Positions 46,873-55,564 of a stretch of DNA of 64,000 bases are shown piece by piece. The DNA is taken from positions 1,488,001 through 1,552,000 of the forward strand of contig NZ_CP119794.1 in the NCBI RefSeq assembly GCF_029338315.1, given 5' to 3'. The notes beneath the pieces are model-generated. The model ran no database searches. It was not told the DNA's origin and saw only the letters and a list, made by a program, of their open reading frames with translations. The stretch comes from Haloarcula regularis. Its GTDB lineage: Archaea; Halobacteriota; Halobacteria; Halobacteriales; Haloarculaceae. Every line of letters begins with the position of its first letter. Position 1 is the stretch's first letter. The translations under genes and the position numbers were made by a program.

Positions 46873-48264
46873 ATGAATACCCCGCAAAACGCAGACGCAG
46901 ATAACTTGAAACACCAGAGTAATATCGGGCGACTGGACGACGTTGATATACACGACTGGTATAGGTTCGTGTACGCCTACTCGGACAGAGTAATCACCAG
47001 TCTCGTGGATGAATTCGATATTGAGCAGGATGACCTTCTCATAGATCCATTCAATGGAACTGGAACGACTACCTTAGCAGCTAAGAAGCTCGGGATTGAC
47101 AGTATAGGAACGGACACGTCCCCTGCATCAGTTCTCTCTGCTCGGTGTAAAACAAACTGGGATGTGGATTTAGATGAATTCCGCTCCCGTCGTTCCGAGC
47201 TACTGTCTACGCTTCAACCGATATTCAAACAGATTAGTTCTCAGGGCAACACGACTCTGGATTCCTTCGGCAGCTCGGATGGAGATGAAGTAGATCTATC
47301 TCAGTACGACTTCACCGAACCCAAGAAGACTCCCAAGGGTTGGCTCTCCGAGAAGCCGCTGAAGAAGATGGAGGTGCTGAAGTACCACGTCGAGGAGATG
47401 CCTGACAATGACGTGACTGATTTGTTCCGCCTAGCAATGATTGCGATTCTCCCTGAGGATGTAGGCAACGTTAGGTTTGGCCCAGAGGCTACCCGAGATA
47501 GGAAGCAAGAGGGAGACAAGGACGTATTCACTATTCTGAAGAACAAGCTGCAAGAGATAGAGGACGATTTAGAGAGTGTCCAGCAGGCGATGGCAGCAGG
47601 TGAGGTTGATCCCGGTGAGGCTGAGATCCTCCGTGCTGATGCTCGCAAGTTAGCTGATACTCTACGGGAAGAGTCTGAATTGCTCAACTCCGACAAGCAC
47701 GAAGGAGAGGTTGATTATCTCATTACGTCGCCTCCTTATCCGGCTGAACATGACTATACTCGAAATCAGCGCCTCGAACTGATTTGGCTGAACGCCGCAG
47801 ACGACAATAAAGACCTACAGAAAATCAAGAAGGCCAACATTCGCTCGCACACGAAGAACATCTATGTTGCTGATGATGAAGGCGAGCAGGTTAATATCAG
47901 GGAGAATGACCGGGTAGACTCTATTGTGGCTGAAATGGAGCGGATTATAGAGGAAGAAGATATCTCACACGGCTTTGGGAAGTACTATCCGAGAGTTATT
48001 GAGGAGTACTTCGCCGGGATGCAACACCACTTCGAGCAGGTGTATGATCTCCTTGCACCCGGTGGAAAGGCAGCTTATGTTGTAGGCGATTCCGGGAGTT
48101 ACTGGCAGGTTGAAGTAGAGACAGCTAAAATTCTGGGCGAGTTAGCACAGAACCGAGTTGGCTTCGAGGAGCCAGAAGTGAACCTGTGGCGAAATATGGC
48201 AGCGACAACGGCTGACTACGACGATATCGAGGAGAATGTCCTGATCCTCACAAAACCAGAATAG
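46873..48264 (+). CDS. DNA amino-methyltransferase (m4C or m6A)
   Basis: This 463-residue protein has SAM motif I DPFNGTGTT at residues 58-66 and the catalytic TSPPYP at 285-290 followed by AEHDYTRNQRLEL. About 220 residues between them, including a helical charged insert (residues 215-275), may carry target recognition. The motif order (SAM site first, catalytic site second) differs from the usual beta-class m4C enzymes, which have similar DPFxGxGT and SPPY motifs reversed. It pairs with the neighbouring endonuclease as a restriction-modification module. Confidence 0.88.
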   Translation: MNTPQNADADNLKHQSNIGRLDDVDIHDWYRFVYAYSDRVITSLVDEFDIEQDDLLIDPFNGTGTTTLAAKKLGIDSIGTDTSPASVLSARCKTNWDVDLDEFRSRRSELLSTLQPIFKQISSQGNTTLDSFGSSDGDEVDLSQYDFTEPKKTPKGWLSEKPLKKMEVLKYHVEEMPDNDVTDLFRLAMIAILPEDVGNVRFGPEATRDRKQEGDKDVFTILKNKLQEIEDDLESVQQAMAAGEVDPGEAEILRADARKLADTLREESELLNSDKHEGEVDYLITSPPYPAEHDYTRNQRLELIWLNAADDNKDLQKIKKANIRSHTKNIYVADDEGEQVNIRENDRVDSIVAEMERIIEEEDISHGFGKYYPRVIEEYFAGMQHHFEQVYDLLAPGGKAAYVVGDSGSYWQVEVETAKILGELAQNRVGFEEPEVNLWRNMAATTADYDDIEENVLILTKPE

Positions 48265-48274
48265 AGCTACGTCT

Positions 48275-48511
48275 ATGTCTCAGTATGAGGTAGCGAAGAT
48301 GATTTTCGAGTCAGATGATGGGTTGACAGTGAAAGACTTGATGAGGAGTACTGGCAACGTTGAGAGTACGGTTCGCACGAGTCTTCATAAGCTCGAATCG
48401 AAGGGATACGTCATCGAAGACAATAGGGTTTATAAACAAGATCCAGACACTACCTTTGACGATTTAGAGCGCATTAGGAGTTATACGATAGACGAACTCC
48501 GAGATAAGTAA
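48275..48511 (+). CDS. Small winged-helix protein downstream of the methyltransferase
   Basis: This 78-residue protein has a MarR-like winged helix (LTVKDLMRSTGNVESTVR, then LHKLESKGYVIEDNRVYK). It starts 10 bp after the methyltransferase stop, so it is co-transcribed. It is likely an autoregulator of the module. Confidence 0.7.
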   Translation: MSQYEVAKMIFESDDGLTVKDLMRSTGNVESTVRTSLHKLESKGYVIEDNRVYKQDPDTTFDDLERIRSYTIDELRDK

Positions 48512-48563
48512 CATTCTGCATCTGTTCCCAATAGAAAATATACTGGATCTCCATTCGTTTACT

Positions 48564-48680
48564 CTATACTTGGGTTGCGAAGACTAACATCTCGAACAGT
48601 AGGATCAGTTGAGCAAGTACAAGACCCAAAGTTACTCCGAGAGTTATATTCACGATCAGCGTAGGCATCAGCTCAATCAT
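48564..48680 (-). CDS. Single-helix membrane peptide
   Basis: This 38-residue frame begins MIELMPTLIVNITLG and is hydrophobic almost throughout, as in a single membrane-spanning peptide. Its ATG overlaps the stop of the preceding gene, which suggests translational coupling and supports it being real. No function is recognised. Confidence 0.5.
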   Translation of the reverse strand: MIELMPTLIVNITLGVTLGLVLAQLILLFEMLVFATQV

Positions 48681-48891
48681 CTCTCTCACCTCCGTAGATC
48701 GGTTCGTACTCGTCCGAAATTGGTTGCGTGCTACAGTATACTAACTCATCTCCGCATTCTGAACAACACTCTCCTGCTCTTTCTGTTCTACACGAGAAAC
48801 AGTAGTCGGTCTTCTGCTCGTGGGTGAGATACCATTTCGTCCCGAAGTAGGTTGCTACTGCTGTAGACGCAATAATTAAGATTGGTTCCAT
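48673..48891 (-). CDS. Membrane-anchored zinc-ribbon protein
   Basis: This 72-residue protein has an N-terminal membrane helix (MEPILIIASTAVATYFG), then CFSC and CSEC pairs typical of a zinc ribbon, and an acidic tail. It overlaps the gene upstream by about 100 bp in another frame; that gene's tail may be misread (see the next entry). Confidence 0.6.
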   Translation of the reverse strand: MEPILIIASTAVATYFGTKWYLTHEQKTDYCFSCRTERAGECCSECGDELVYCSTQPISDEYEPIYGGERDD

Positions 48892-49141
48892 TTTTGATCA
48901 CCTCGTTAACGATATATTCTGGTTTGTGAATCTCTACTTTTTCAGCTCTGTTTAGAACCGTTTCAGCGTCATGTTCGAACATTAGTTTTGCTTTGCCTTC
49001 CAGAACTGAAACCCATATATCTTCTAAGTAAAATAGATCTATTTCTGTTGCTAGAAGGTAGTTGTATATCTTTTCTTCTGATTCTACTGTCGCAATATAA
49101 TTAAAACCGCTGTCTTTCAGCGTTCTATACCATTCAGACAT
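48788..49141 (-). CDS. Uncharacterised element protein with doubtful C-terminus
   Basis: This 117-residue protein has a plausible N-terminal alpha/beta domain (MSEWYRTLKDSGFNYIATV). The last about 35 residues lie over the zinc-ribbon gene in another frame and look less natural. A small indel near 48890-48900 may have extended it past its real stop. No family is recognised. Confidence 0.5.
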   Translation of the reverse strand: MSEWYRTLKDSGFNYIATVESEEKIYNYLLATEIDLFYLEDIWVSVLEGKAKLMFEHDAETVLNRAEKVEIHKPEYIVNEVIKNGTNLNYCVYSSSNLLRDEMVSHPRAEDRLLFLV

Positions 49142-49340
49142 AACATTTAGGTTTATATTGTATCTTATTGTTAAATCTTACCTTGTTTGTTTGTATTCTA
49201 GTTTAGTTTCGTTCTAGTTTTTGGTCACTATTTGTATCAATACGTGTATACATATGAGTGTCTATGGCGGGGCAGGTGTGTGTGTGGTATACCGGGCTAT
49301 GCGGGCGAGCGTGCGCCCGTGCGAGGCCACTTATCAGATT

Positions 49341-50597
49341 CTAGATAGATTCCTTGGTTTCGGAAGTAGGGGCTTTTGATATATCGTCGGGAACTTGTGT
49401 TCTGTGAGTGCCACAGTATCGAGGCTCTTCTGTGGGGTAGCGAGCTTCCTTAGCGCACTGGTCGCCGCTCTTGGTGACGGCTTGGCACTGTGAGGGCGCT
49501 CTGTCGTCCTGTGTGCCGCCCTGATCGTCTTCTTCCTCTTGGAAGGCTTCCCATCCATCTATCAGCATACCTCGCTGTATCTGCTTCTCTGGGTTATCTA
49601 AGTCAAATTCTATGTGTGCGAAGTGGTTGCTATCAATGGAATAGGGGGAGTCGTCGGGAATATCTTTCAGCCCGTGGACTCGGAATGCTTCATTTCGGCT
49701 CTGGTAGTCGTCCCACGCCGAGTCTTCGCCGTCGCTGGTGTATATGCTGGCGTGGTCTACGTCGCCCGTCTCAACCTTTCCTGTAGCTTCTACTAAGAAG
49801 TCGGAGTTGTGCTTTACAATAGGGAGAATGTCGTTGTCGTGCTGGTGTCCGACCACTACGAATCTATTTGATCCGTTCGGGTTCTTTCTTAGAGCGTTTA
49901 TGACCTTGCCGAGGACCTTGTTCTTATCATTTCCTCCGCCCGTGATGTAGTTTCCAACTGTGGAGAACTCGTCTATTAGAATTAGCCGCTCACCGGGCTT
50001 CTTTGCTTCTTCAAGTATCGTAGACATTTTCTCCGTGAACGTAACCTCGGGCATTACGGGTAACGTCGGGATCTTCTGGGTTGTCGAACCACGCCCAGAG
50101 TTGTTGTTCTCGGGTTTCTTCATACTCTCCAATGCCCTCGAACTTGATGTTGGTAACTACGTAGTCAACTATGCCTAAATCAACTGCTCGAAGGGCTAAG
50201 TCTCCTCCTTTCGTGCTTTCCCACTACCCTTTGCCCCTTTGAATATGCCCTGATTAGCAGCAGGTCGGAATAGATCGAGCATCTTGGTGTAACCCGTAGC
50301 TTCCACTCTGTCGGACTGTATACCCGACATATAGGCGGCTTGGGCTATATCTGACCTGTTCATTATCTCCGAGATCTGCCGCCCTGTCGCCCGCTCTACG
50401 AGCTTCTTGTATTTGTTTGTCTTCTTCGGGTCAACTGGATCTGTAGCCTTTCTGGGACGGTATTTCTGGAGATAATCAGATATGTAGTCGGCGTCGTCTT
50501 GGTCCATCATTCCGACATGGACGAGTGCTTGGAGGTTTCCGTTCTCTATCGCTCCTCGCAGATCCTTTCCATTCCATTTTTCGCTGTCTATACTCAT
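49341..50597 (-). CDS. Virion-type P-loop NTPase with C-terminal zinc finger, two frameshifts
   Basis: The N-terminal third is helical and ends in a P-loop-like GAKGSGKA, where the usual Ser/Thr after Lys is Ala. The frame then breaks at about 50206-50211; one more G gives RKGGDLALRAVDLGIVDYVV. A second break between about 50030 and 50130 returns to the frame holding Walker B LILIDEFSTVG and the strand FVVVGHQHDND. Repaired length is about 418 residues. The C-terminus has C-x8-C...YCGTH, a small zinc finger common in haloarchaea. It is the last gene of the leftward morphogenesis operon, where pleolipoviruses have their NTPase (VP8-like). Confidence 0.75.
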
Positions 50598-51424
50598 TCT
50601 TCACCACCATTCTGTTTTGTATTCTCTTGTTCTTCTTTGCTTTCTTGTTCTAGTTTGTCTTTGAATTCATCTTTAACGAAGTCTCCTTCCATTGCCTTCT
50701 CGAACTCTGGGATCTCTTCTTTAACGGCTTCAACGGCGCTCTTACGGTCGTAGTGCTTCATTCCCTGCTCCTTCTGTTCAAGGCTGTAGTGGTGTTGCTC
50801 GGCGGTCTGGTCTATGATCTTGTCTGCTTGCCTTACGACTGCCCGAGCGCCCCTCACGAGTACGTTATTCCTCGCTCTCTGCTCTTCGAGCGCCATTTGG
50901 TGAGCCATTAGAACTTCTTCTGGAACGTCGCTAATTGCTGCGGCTTGCGCTTCCATTTCTTCGGGGTCGAAGTGGGTAACGAACCAGAGCCTCATATCTG
51001 CGACATTGAATGTTCGCTTCAGTCCGTTGAACTCTACTTGTTCGATCAGGTCGGGGTGCGCTCTATGTGCGAGAAATGGAGACTTTCGTGCCTCTACGTT
51101 CCCTTCTCGGTCGGCTTGGGTTGCGTTCAGCTCGATAATCATTCCTCGCTTCGGATTCCATAACCCGAGGAGATCGTTTATTTTAGGCGCTAAGACGTAA
51201 GCGAGGAGAATTAGGGGAAGACACGACAAGACCATAATGTACGCCCATATTGGAACGTCGGAAGGTGTTATGTTGAACCGTACAACTGCGTAAGCTGTCG
51301 CAATTAATCCAACTATTACGAGCAAGATAGGAATATATGAACGTAAGGTTGTATATCCGTGTCCTAATCCATCTAAAACTCTATGCCCTACGCTTCTTTT
51401 TTGCTGTGTATTTTGTTCTGTCAT
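50594..51424 (-). CDS. Two-helix membrane protein with long cytoplasmic domain
   Basis: This 276-residue protein has two membrane helices at about residues 30-50 and 58-80, then a soluble domain with coiled-coil segments and a Glu/Lys-rich tail. It overlaps both neighbours at ATGA junctions, so it belongs tightly to the morphogenesis operon. It is probably an internal membrane protein of the particle or an assembly factor. No family is recognised. Confidence 0.75.
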   Translation of the reverse strand: MTEQNTQQKRSVGHRVLDGLGHGYTTLRSYIPILLVIVGLIATAYAVVRFNITPSDVPIWAYIMVLSCLPLILLAYVLAPKINDLLGLWNPKRGMIIELNATQADREGNVEARKSPFLAHRAHPDLIEQVEFNGLKRTFNVADMRLWFVTHFDPEEMEAQAAAISDVPEEVLMAHQMALEEQRARNNVLVRGARAVVRQADKIIDQTAEQHHYSLEQKEQGMKHYDRKSAVEAVKEEIPEFEKAMEGDFVKDEFKDKLEQESKEEQENTKQNGGEE

Positions 51425-52052
51425 TGTTCTGGTTTCTTATGATATTTACCTGTAAGCATTTCTTCAAATCCTCCTTTGGCTCTCTTCTTGATTCTTCTAA
51501 AGTATAGGGAGAGTCCGATAATTGCCCCAATACCGCCCGCAAATGCTGCGTGTGGGATATATTCGGAAGTTGCTTTAGAAGTGATCTCTTCCCATAACTC
51601 GAAGACTGAGGGGCGCTCTATGACGGTTTGAGTGACAGGGAAACCTGCCGAGATAGTGACTTCATCTACTCGATCCACTCCATGAGCTATTAGAGTCCCT
51701 TCGTTTTCTCTTAAAACTGTACCTTCCCACTGGAATGTTTCTTGATTTCTGCCCGTTGGTTAGGTACGTAGGAGATTCGAACTTCTCCTGTTCCTATCTT
51801 TTCTACATCTATTTCTACTCTGTTATCGTACCACCTAACTTCTGTAATTCTTATTTCTCCTACGTCTCTGTTCAAAGTCTGAATTTTATTTGGTTCTGTG
51901 TCTCTACTGTTCTCTTCGTCCTGTGCTTTGTCTTGCGCTTGCTCTTCTTCCGTCGTTTCGTCTTCATCTGGTTGTTCTTGTGCTGCTACTGTTCCCACTC
52001 CAAGAAAACAACTAGATATAACCAAAAACGAAAGGAATACACTAGTCTTCAT
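51421..52052 (-). CDS. Type I membrane protein with Sec signal, interrupted by a frameshift
   Basis: The first frame gives a signal peptide (MKTSVFLSFLVISSCFLG, end VAA), an acidic linker and a beta-rich domain up to NQRAEI near 51740. The domain continues in another frame as ETFQWEGTVLRENEGTLIAH. It ends with a membrane helix (about AAFAGGIGAIIGLSLYF) and a basic tail. One lost A (coding AAA read as AA) explains the break, and the length is 3n+2 as expected. The repaired protein has about 210 residues and is a second candidate surface protein of the particle. Confidence 0.75.
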
Positions 52053-52060
52053 ATATTACA

Positions 52061-52279
52061 CTAAAGACTAAAACTGTCTTGTAAATGTTGTGCTATTGAT
52101 TCGAGAATTTTATTTGAGGCCCAAGCGATTATATCTCCGATAAGCAGGACTGTATCTGCTACAAATACAGGGAACGGATATATCCCGGTAAGGTGTAGAA
52201 CACCGAAGAATAGCCCTGTCACTATCAGAATCTTGGGCTTAAATAGAATCTTTGCGAGTTGGTATAATATCCAAATCAT
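52061..52279 (-). CDS. Small membrane protein of the morphogenesis operon
   Basis: This 72-residue protein has two hydrophobic helices (about residues 17-32 and 36-55) and a short amphipathic end. It lies between the spike-side genes and the type I membrane protein. No family is recognised. Confidence 0.65.
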   Translation of the reverse strand: MIWILYQLAKILFKPKILIVTGLFFGVLHLTGIYPFPVFVADTVLLIGDIIAWASNKILESIAQHLQDSFSL

Positions 52280-52283
52280 ATTA

Positions 52284-52481
52284 TCACTGTGCCACGTCTT
52301 GGTAGTACCTGAAGAAGGCGTTTAGAGTGAGGATTATTCCAAAGAACAATACAATACGCTGGATTAATGGAAGACCGAGCGGTGTTAGGTCGCTCACTAT
52401 GTCGCTGAAGAGCGCATAGCCTACGGTAAAGATGAAACTGATGAAGAGCGAGCGCCCTGTAATTAGGGCGTCTCGGGGCAT
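52284..52481 (-). CDS. Small two-helix membrane protein following the spike gene
   Basis: This 65-residue protein starts at the ATG of MPRDALITGRS, one base after the spike stop; an in-frame GTG 42 bp upstream would overlap the spike gene. It has two helices (FISFIFTVGYALF and IVLFFGIILTLNAFF). No family is recognised. Confidence 0.65.
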   Translation of the reverse strand: MPRDALITGRSLFISFIFTVGYALFSDIVSDLTPLGLPLIQRIVLFFGIILTLNAFFRYYQDVAQ

Positions 52482-52482
52482 T

Positions 52483-54702
52483 TTACCACCCGCCCGATCT
52501 GGAGCCTCCAGAGCCTCCTTCACCGCCCTGTCGGTTTAGCCATGCGACGACCCCACCGAGACCGACAACAGTGAGGATCACATAGATGGCGTTGTTCTCG
52601 TCAATGACTCCACCACCGCCTCCTCCGCTGCCGTCTGTGCGGCTAATCGTTACTTCGAGGTCTTCGAGGGCGTTAGCGGACTCTGTAAGGTCGGTATCCT
52701 TGAAGTCGTAGTCTCTCACGTCGAGGCTTCCTACACTCTCTCCGCCGTCGAGAACTTCGTTAACTACGAAGTCCTCGCCAGTGAGGTCTTTCGCCATTTT
52801 ACCTTCGAGAGAGTCTGTGTCTACAACGAAGGCTCTCTGGACTCCGTAGTTGTATTCCAGAGTTAGGTCGATAGTAGACGACCCGAAATATTCAACCTCT
52901 CCAGCTTCGCCGTCCACAACAGAAACATCAGCGGAAACATCAGTTCCGCCGCTGTCGGTGGCGCTGGTAATGGACTGGATCGGTACATTCGAGACGGTGA
53001 CAGTATCGCCTTGAGCTACGCTCGTGAACGTTTCTGAGTTGCTCCCGCCGTCCACATCTAATATATCACCAGCGGAGATTGTGCCGCCTGTGAGCGACAT
53101 TAGGTCCGTGCTGAATAGTACGCCCGAGTATGTGTCTCCGGTACTAACTCCTTCAAGTTTTACAGAGGTTTCATACGGACGCATTAGTCCATCATATAGG
53201 CCGACATAGCTCTGAATAACCGAACGTGGGTCGTCGGTGTTAATGTCTTTCACCAGATCGCTGAATTCTGCCCGCTCGTCACCGCTTAGGTCGCCTACAG
53301 TGTCGTTCTGGCTGATGTAGTCGTTGTACATATCTGTAGCGTACTGCGCTACTGAATCGAACGCATTCGAGGAGAGAGAGTCTCGGGTATTGATTACATC
53401 CCAGAACTCCACCATTGGAAGCACTTTCGCATAGTCTGCCGTGCCTGAAGTCGAAGTTCTAACCACTAACGACTTAGTGGTATGGTCAACAAATGCCCCT
53501 GCGCTGGTATCGTATGGAACTGCTAGCGTGGCGGGGTTGTCCTCGGAGTAATAGCTGGAAGCGAGCGTTTCTTCTACGGCTGGAAGATCTACAGTTTCTT
53601 CCGAGCTGTTCGTGACGCCTGTAGTCGTTACAGTGCTGGAAATGTCGGCTGGGTCGAGAGTTATCGAGGAAGAACCCGTAACTGGAATATCAATAGGATT
53701 ACTAACTTCGTTCATACTATTGCTCGCAAGGTCTGAATTCTCTTGGTAGAAATCGACTCCCGAGCTGTCTGTGAAGCTGTCAACAGTAGTATTGTAGTAG
53801 TTAGCAGTGTCCTCCTGACGGATCTTGTCCACTGTCACATCTTTATATACGACTGAACAACCGCTGTTTTGATCGATAGTATAGGTGGCGTCTGAGTTGA
53901 TGCTGTATCCATTACCCTTGATGTATAAGTTGTCGAACTGATTCATTGCCGCAGTCCCGCCACCAGTGTCGAATGTTATATTATCCTCTAAGATTATGTG
54001 AGCCTGACCGCTCACGTTGCTTAGATCCGAGGACTGTGACGCATGGATAACCTCAACAGCTCCATAATCGCCAGAGAAGCCTGCTGTATCAAGCTGTTCC
54101 ATAATCTGCTTGGCGCTCAAGGCTTGGAAGTTGTACGTCTCTAAGACCTGATCGACGGATTTGTTCAGGTACGAGGAGGCGGCGGATTCAGCAATACTAA
54201 CCGCTCCACTTTCCGACGTGATCGTGTCGAAGTCTGTGATAAGGTCTCGGTCGGCTACCTGCTCGACGTTGCCTTCAATAAACCGAAGGTTGTTCTCGTA
54301 ATTGTCCAAGAACTGCGTAGAAGTGCCCTGAGCCTGTATAGCGGTACTGTGTGCCGCTTCTCTCACAGGGCTATCTTTGTCTTTGATCTGCGTGTCTGCG
54401 TCCGTTAGGAAGTCGTGGACGATAGCTGTGGTCTCGCCTGCTATGTCCGTCATGGCGGAGGCTGAGAGAGTACCCAAGACGACGCCTGCGCCCACGACGA
54501 GGGGAGCGAAAGCTTCTGCGTCGTCTACTGCCTGTAGCTGCTGAGGTACTGCGTCTCCTCCTGCTCCGAATCCTACGGCTGCCGCTCCTGCTCCTGCGGT
54601 TGCTTGGAGCATCCGCCTACGATTGAGCATATAGCCCTTCTGTTCTTCTTTTCTTGCCTGTTCTACTGTTTCGTTTCTGTTTTCTAGTTCTGTTTCTGTC
54701 AT
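52483..54702 (-). CDS. Large Tat-exported spike/envelope protein candidate
   Basis: This 739-residue protein has an N-terminus with a long charged n-region, then NRRRMLQATAGAGAAAVGFG (residues 27-46), a twin-arginine signal. A large Ser/Thr/Asp-rich ectodomain follows, with helices in the first 200 residues and beta-rich repeats later (for example GDILDVDGGSNSETF). It ends with a Gly6 hinge, a membrane helix (about residues 703-721, AIYVILTVVGLGGVVAWL) and a Gly/Ser-rich tail. Size, C-terminal anchor and place after the four-helix protein match the VP4-like spike of pleolipoviruses. A TatA gene sits 3 bp upstream. Confidence 0.8.
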   Translation of the reverse strand: MTETELENRNETVEQARKEEQKGYMLNRRRMLQATAGAGAAAVGFGAGGDAVPQQLQAVDDAEAFAPLVVGAGVVLGTLSASAMTDIAGETTAIVHDFLTDADTQIKDKDSPVREAAHSTAIQAQGTSTQFLDNYENNLRFIEGNVEQVADRDLITDFDTITSESGAVSIAESAASSYLNKSVDQVLETYNFQALSAKQIMEQLDTAGFSGDYGAVEVIHASQSSDLSNVSGQAHIILEDNITFDTGGGTAAMNQFDNLYIKGNGYSINSDATYTIDQNSGCSVVYKDVTVDKIRQEDTANYYNTTVDSFTDSSGVDFYQENSDLASNSMNEVSNPIDIPVTGSSSITLDPADISSTVTTTGVTNSSEETVDLPAVEETLASSYYSEDNPATLAVPYDTSAGAFVDHTTKSLVVRTSTSGTADYAKVLPMVEFWDVINTRDSLSSNAFDSVAQYATDMYNDYISQNDTVGDLSGDERAEFSDLVKDINTDDPRSVIQSYVGLYDGLMRPYETSVKLEGVSTGDTYSGVLFSTDLMSLTGGTISAGDILDVDGGSNSETFTSVAQGDTVTVSNVPIQSITSATDSGGTDVSADVSVVDGEAGEVEYFGSSTIDLTLEYNYGVQRAFVVDTDSLEGKMAKDLTGEDFVVNEVLDGGESVGSLDVRDYDFKDTDLTESANALEDLEVTISRTDGSGGGGGGVIDENNAIYVILTVVGLGGVVAWLNRQGGEGGSGGSRSGGW

Positions 54703-54705
54703 AGT

Positions 54706-54948
54706 TTAATTTGTAGTTATTTCTTTTTGTGTCTGTTCCTCTTTGTTAAGTTTTTCTTCATTAATCTCTGTAGTTTCTTCTATTTCTTCTTCGAGTTCCT
54801 GACGACCCTTTTTAAACTCCCCAATTGCCTGACCTGAGGATCTGGCTAGCTTGGGGATCTTGTTAGCTCCGAATAGCAAGACCGCAATTCCTGCTATAAC
54901 TAACAACTCTGGACCGCCCGGAATGCCTGCGAATAGTGGAGTGAACAT
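54706..54948 (-). CDS. tatA: TatA, twin-arginine translocase pore subunit, encoded by the provirus
   Basis: This 80-residue protein is a clear TatA. It has a short N-terminus with PGGPELLVI, one membrane helix (about residues 12-28, AGIAVLLFG), the FGANKIPKLARSSGQAIGEF hinge and amphipathic helix, and a charged tail. TatA oligomers form the export path for folded proteins. The gene lies between the four-helix membrane protein and the Tat-signal spike, 3 bp before the latter, inside the element's own operon. A TatC receptor is not encoded in the element, so it must work with the host TatC. Close similarity to haloarchaeal TatA suggests capture from a host. Confidence 0.93.
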   Translation of the reverse strand: MFTPLFAGIPGGPELLVIAGIAVLLFGANKIPKLARSSGQAIGEFKKGRQELEEEIEETTEINEEKLNKEEQTQKEITTN

Positions 54949-54975
54949 AAATTGAAAATCACCGTGTTAGAGGGT

Positions 54976-55416
54976 TTACTTCGCCGTTCGTGGCTCGACT
55001 GCGCTTAGGAAGAGTCCAGTGACGCCGACTCCACCGAAGATTAGCATAGTCCACACGTTCGTCTGGACGAATCCCATAACGGCAGGGGAAACTGCTACTA
55101 ATATAGGCGTCCCAAGTGCTGTCAATAGCGACCCTTGCTCTAATAGGCTCATCTGTCCGAATGTGGAGGCTGTAAACCTGTTAGTAAGGAAAATGGCGAG
55201 TGCCGAAGCCTCTACCATTATAAACCCGATTGTAACTGTGAATGGGTCGGAGAAGACTGACGCTGTGAGGTCAAATCCTAACACAGAGATCGTCCCGATA
55301 ATCCCAAGCTGAATCATAAATCCTATACTACCGATACCAAAGGCGAGGGCGTCCCACGAATCCATCTCGTCAAGAGATTGATTGTGATGTAACCCCATTA
55401 CATATTCTGAAACCAT
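54976..55416 (-). CDS. Four-helix membrane protein (pleolipovirus VP3-like position)
   Basis: This 146-residue protein starts at the ATG of MVSEYVMGLHH; a GTG 24 bp upstream lies inside the promoter region. It has four hydrophobic helices at about residues 24-48, 57-78, 93-112 and 120-138. Pleolipoviruses place a four-helix internal membrane protein (VP3-like) just before the spike gene, as here apart from the inserted tatA. The identification is by layout, not by sequence match. Confidence 0.75.
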   Translation of the reverse strand: MVSEYVMGLHHNQSLDEMDSWDALAFGIGSIGFMIQLGIIGTISVLGFDLTASVFSDPFTVTIGFIMVEASALAIFLTNRFTASTFGQMSLLEQGSLLTALGTPILVAVSPAVMGFVQTNVWTMLIFGGVGVTGLFLSAVEPRTAK

Positions 55417-55445
55417 TGTTGCGATTCTATAAATAATCACAAGTA

Positions 55446-55455
55446 GTATTTAAAT
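55446..55455 (-). promoter_or_regulatory. TATA box of the morphogenesis operon
   Basis: On the minus strand this reads ATTTAAATAC, about 30-40 bp before the ATG of the four-helix protein. It predicts a leader of only a few bases. Confidence 0.55.
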
Positions 55456-55564
55456 CCTTCTACATTGTTCTAGAATCGTTATAGGATGGCCTACTAAGTT
55501 TATATAAATATTGAGGTTAGATGTATCTCTAGCCCAAATATGACTCTAGAATAGTATAGAACAG

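Noticed and set aside
48609..48827. A 72-codon rightward frame over the small membrane genes
   Set aside because: It lies antisense to two better-supported coupled genes.
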